DNA of 31,176 bases from Deinococcus roseus. Lineage in GTDB: Bacteria > Deinococcota > Deinococci > Deinococcales > Deinococcaceae. The notes under the pieces are model-generated. The model ran no database searches, was not told where the DNA came from, and was given only the letters and a program-made list of their open reading frames with translations. Position numbers and translations under genes: made by a program. Positions 30,188 to 31,176 of the stretch are shown in pieces. The number at the start of each line of letters is the position of its first letter. Positions within the stretch are counted from its first letter, which is position 1. The stretch is from assembly GCF_014646895.1 (NCBI RefSeq), contig NZ_BMOD01000038.1, positions 1 to 31,176 of the forward strand. The letters are read 5' to 3'.

Positions 30188-31058
30188 AGCCTTTGATGCC
30201 CGTGAAGGTCACACCTTCCACGAAGTAGCGCTGGGTGAAGAAGAACAGCACAAACAATGGCAGGGTGAAAATCGTGGCACAGGCCATCAGCGGTCCCCAT
30301 TCCTGTCCGTTGGCTCCCTGGAATTGCTGCAGACCCAGAGACAGCGTGTACTGCGAGGGGTCGCTGAGGTAGATCAGCGGTCCCATGAAGTCCTTGAAGG
30401 CCATCAGGAACTGCTGCAAAAACACCACGGCCAGAACAGGACGGATCAGCGGAAAAATGATGCGCACAAAGATCACAAATTCTGAACCCCCATCGATTCG
30501 GGCAGCCTCTGCGAGTTCGTCTGGCATGGTCTGGATGAACTGCCGCATCAGGAAGATGTAGTAGGCACTCCCAAAGAAAGAAGGCACGATCAGGGGCAGC
30601 AGGGTTCCGGTCCAGCCCAGGTCCCGGAAAATCAGGTAGGTCGGAATCATCGTCACGGCACTGGGCAGCAGCATGGTGGCCAGCAGGACATTGAACACCC
30701 ACTCGCGGCCCACCCAGCGGATCTTGCAGAAGCCGTAAGCCACCAGTGAACTGGACAGGCAACTTCCAATGCTGGAAAACACAGCGTAGTAGAGGGTGTT
30801 TTTCAGGTAATCAAAGAACGGGATGTTGTTCAGGGCTTTGCTGAAGTTCTCCCAGACCAGGGTGTGGGGGTAGAGGGTGGGGGGGTTTAAGAACACCTCG
30901 CTGTCTCCCTTCAGGGAGGTCACAATCATCCAGTACAGCGGCACTGCAAAACTCAGGGTGATCAGGCTCGCCACAATAAAGGCCATCACGGTTCCAGCAA
31001 CGTGCTTTTTTCTGCCTGCCAGGGCAGTGCGTCTGGAAGCTTTTTCAAGTCCGATCAT
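30186..31058 (-). CDS. Sugar ABC transporter permease, MalG/UgpE type
   Basis: 290 residues, about six membrane helices, beginning with MAFIVASLITLSFAVPLYW. The EAA loop is ELAEAARIDGGSEFVIFVRI, and the C-terminus FFFTQRYFVEGVTFTGIKG is typical of carbohydrate uptake permeases. A strong GGGAGGGG precedes the ATG. It follows the partial MalF-type gene by 29 bases on the same strand, so the two form the channel of a second sugar transporter whose binding protein should lie beyond the right edge. Confidence 0.94.
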   Translation of the reverse strand: MIGLEKASRRTALAGRKKHVAGTVMAFIVASLITLSFAVPLYWMIVTSLKGDSEVFLNPPTLYPHTLVWENFSKALNNIPFFDYLKNTLYYAVFSSIGSCLSSSLVAYGFCKIRWVGREWVFNVLLATMLLPSAVTMIPTYLIFRDLGWTGTLLPLIVPSFFGSAYYIFLMRQFIQTMPDELAEAARIDGGSEFVIFVRIIFPLIRPVLAVVFLQQFLMAFKDFMGPLIYLSDPSQYTLSLGLQQFQGANGQEWGPLMACATIFTLPLFVLFFFTQRYFVEGVTFTGIKG

Positions 31059-31067
31059 GACCCCTCC

Positions 31068-31094
31068 CTTTCTTCAGGCCCTTTTCTTCAGGCC
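31068..31094. repeat. 13/14-bp tandem duplication at the permease gene junction
   Basis: CTTTCTTCAGGCC (31068-31080) and CTTTTCTTCAGGCC (31081-31094) are near-identical neighbours. The right copy contains the stop codon of the MalF-type gene; the left copy lies in the spacer next to the downstream ribosome-binding site. Confidence 0.85.
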
Positions 31095-31176
31095 CGGTCA
31101 TAAACCACCCATTTCTTGCTGGCGCGGAAAACGATGCCGGTGAAGGCCAGGATGCCCAGGAACAGCACCCAGGAAA
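31088..31176 (-). CDS. C-terminal end of a MalF/UgpA-type sugar permease (partial)
   Basis: The final 28 complete codons of a gene running in from the right edge: the last membrane helix (WVLFLGILAFTGIVF) followed by RASKKWVVYDRA and TGA. This ending (KKWVxYD) is common in MalF-type permeases, and the location just upstream of the MalG-type gene agrees. Confidence 0.85.
   Translation of the reverse strand, partial: SWVLFLGILAFTGIVFRASKKWVVYDRA

Overview
The window looks like a chromosomal segment of a Deinococcus-like bacterium (inferred, not proven). Supporting signs are several genes with a TANNNT -10 box exactly six bases before the ATG and no ribosome-binding site (leaderless mRNAs, known to be common in Deinococcus), moderately high G+C, many short stand-alone operons, and a gene mix typical of free-living heterotrophs. 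I see no rRNA, tRNA, CRISPR array, phage module or insertion sequence.

Layout. 1-5 kb: the end of an unknown gene; a metallo-beta-lactamase-fold gene overlapping gap (GAPDH), divergent from a CGNR zinc-finger regulator across a shared operator; a 51-bp tandem repeat; a small acidic protein; a soluble two-PAS histidine kinase. 5-6.2 kb: a leaderless DUF4256 gene and two very small genes. 6.2-14.9 kb: a carbohydrate locus with a CE7-type esterase and a beta-propeller glycosidase-like lipoprotein on the minus strand, divergent from lacI - sugar-binding protein - two permeases - FAD oxidoreductase. No ABC ATPase is present, so a shared one elsewhere is likely. 14.9-21 kb: an FxLYD membrane protein, a small membrane protein, oligoendopeptidase F, an APH(3')-like kinase, a Pol beta/X-like nucleotidyltransferase and a propeller-like lipoprotein. 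21.1-23.1 kb: a second soluble histidine kinase, a paralogue of the first. 23.6-26.7 kb: a tightly packed D-amino-acid operon (N-acyl-D-amino-acid deacylase, RidA, D-threonine aldolase/D-serine dehydratase-like enzyme). 26.7-28.5 kb: a membrane protein divergent from marR with twin operators, a decayed VOC (glyoxalase-fold) gene, and a 39-residue secreted peptide gene with its own terminator. 28.5-31.2 kb: an AT-rich island, a second LacI regulator, and the end of a second sugar ABC permease pair.

How it works together. The two sugar loci each pair a LacI repressor with binding-protein-dependent permeases. Candidate operators can be read at both and differ in type in a way that matches the different hinge regions of the two repressors. 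In the D-amino-acid operon, the deacylase would free D-amino acids, the PLP enzyme would cleave or deaminate them, and RidA would clear reactive imine/enamine intermediates.

The least expected items are the 39-aa secreted peptide gene, the viral-looking Pol X-like nucleotidyltransferase, the VOC pseudogene, the 51-bp and 7-bp repeats, and the very regular leaderless promoters.
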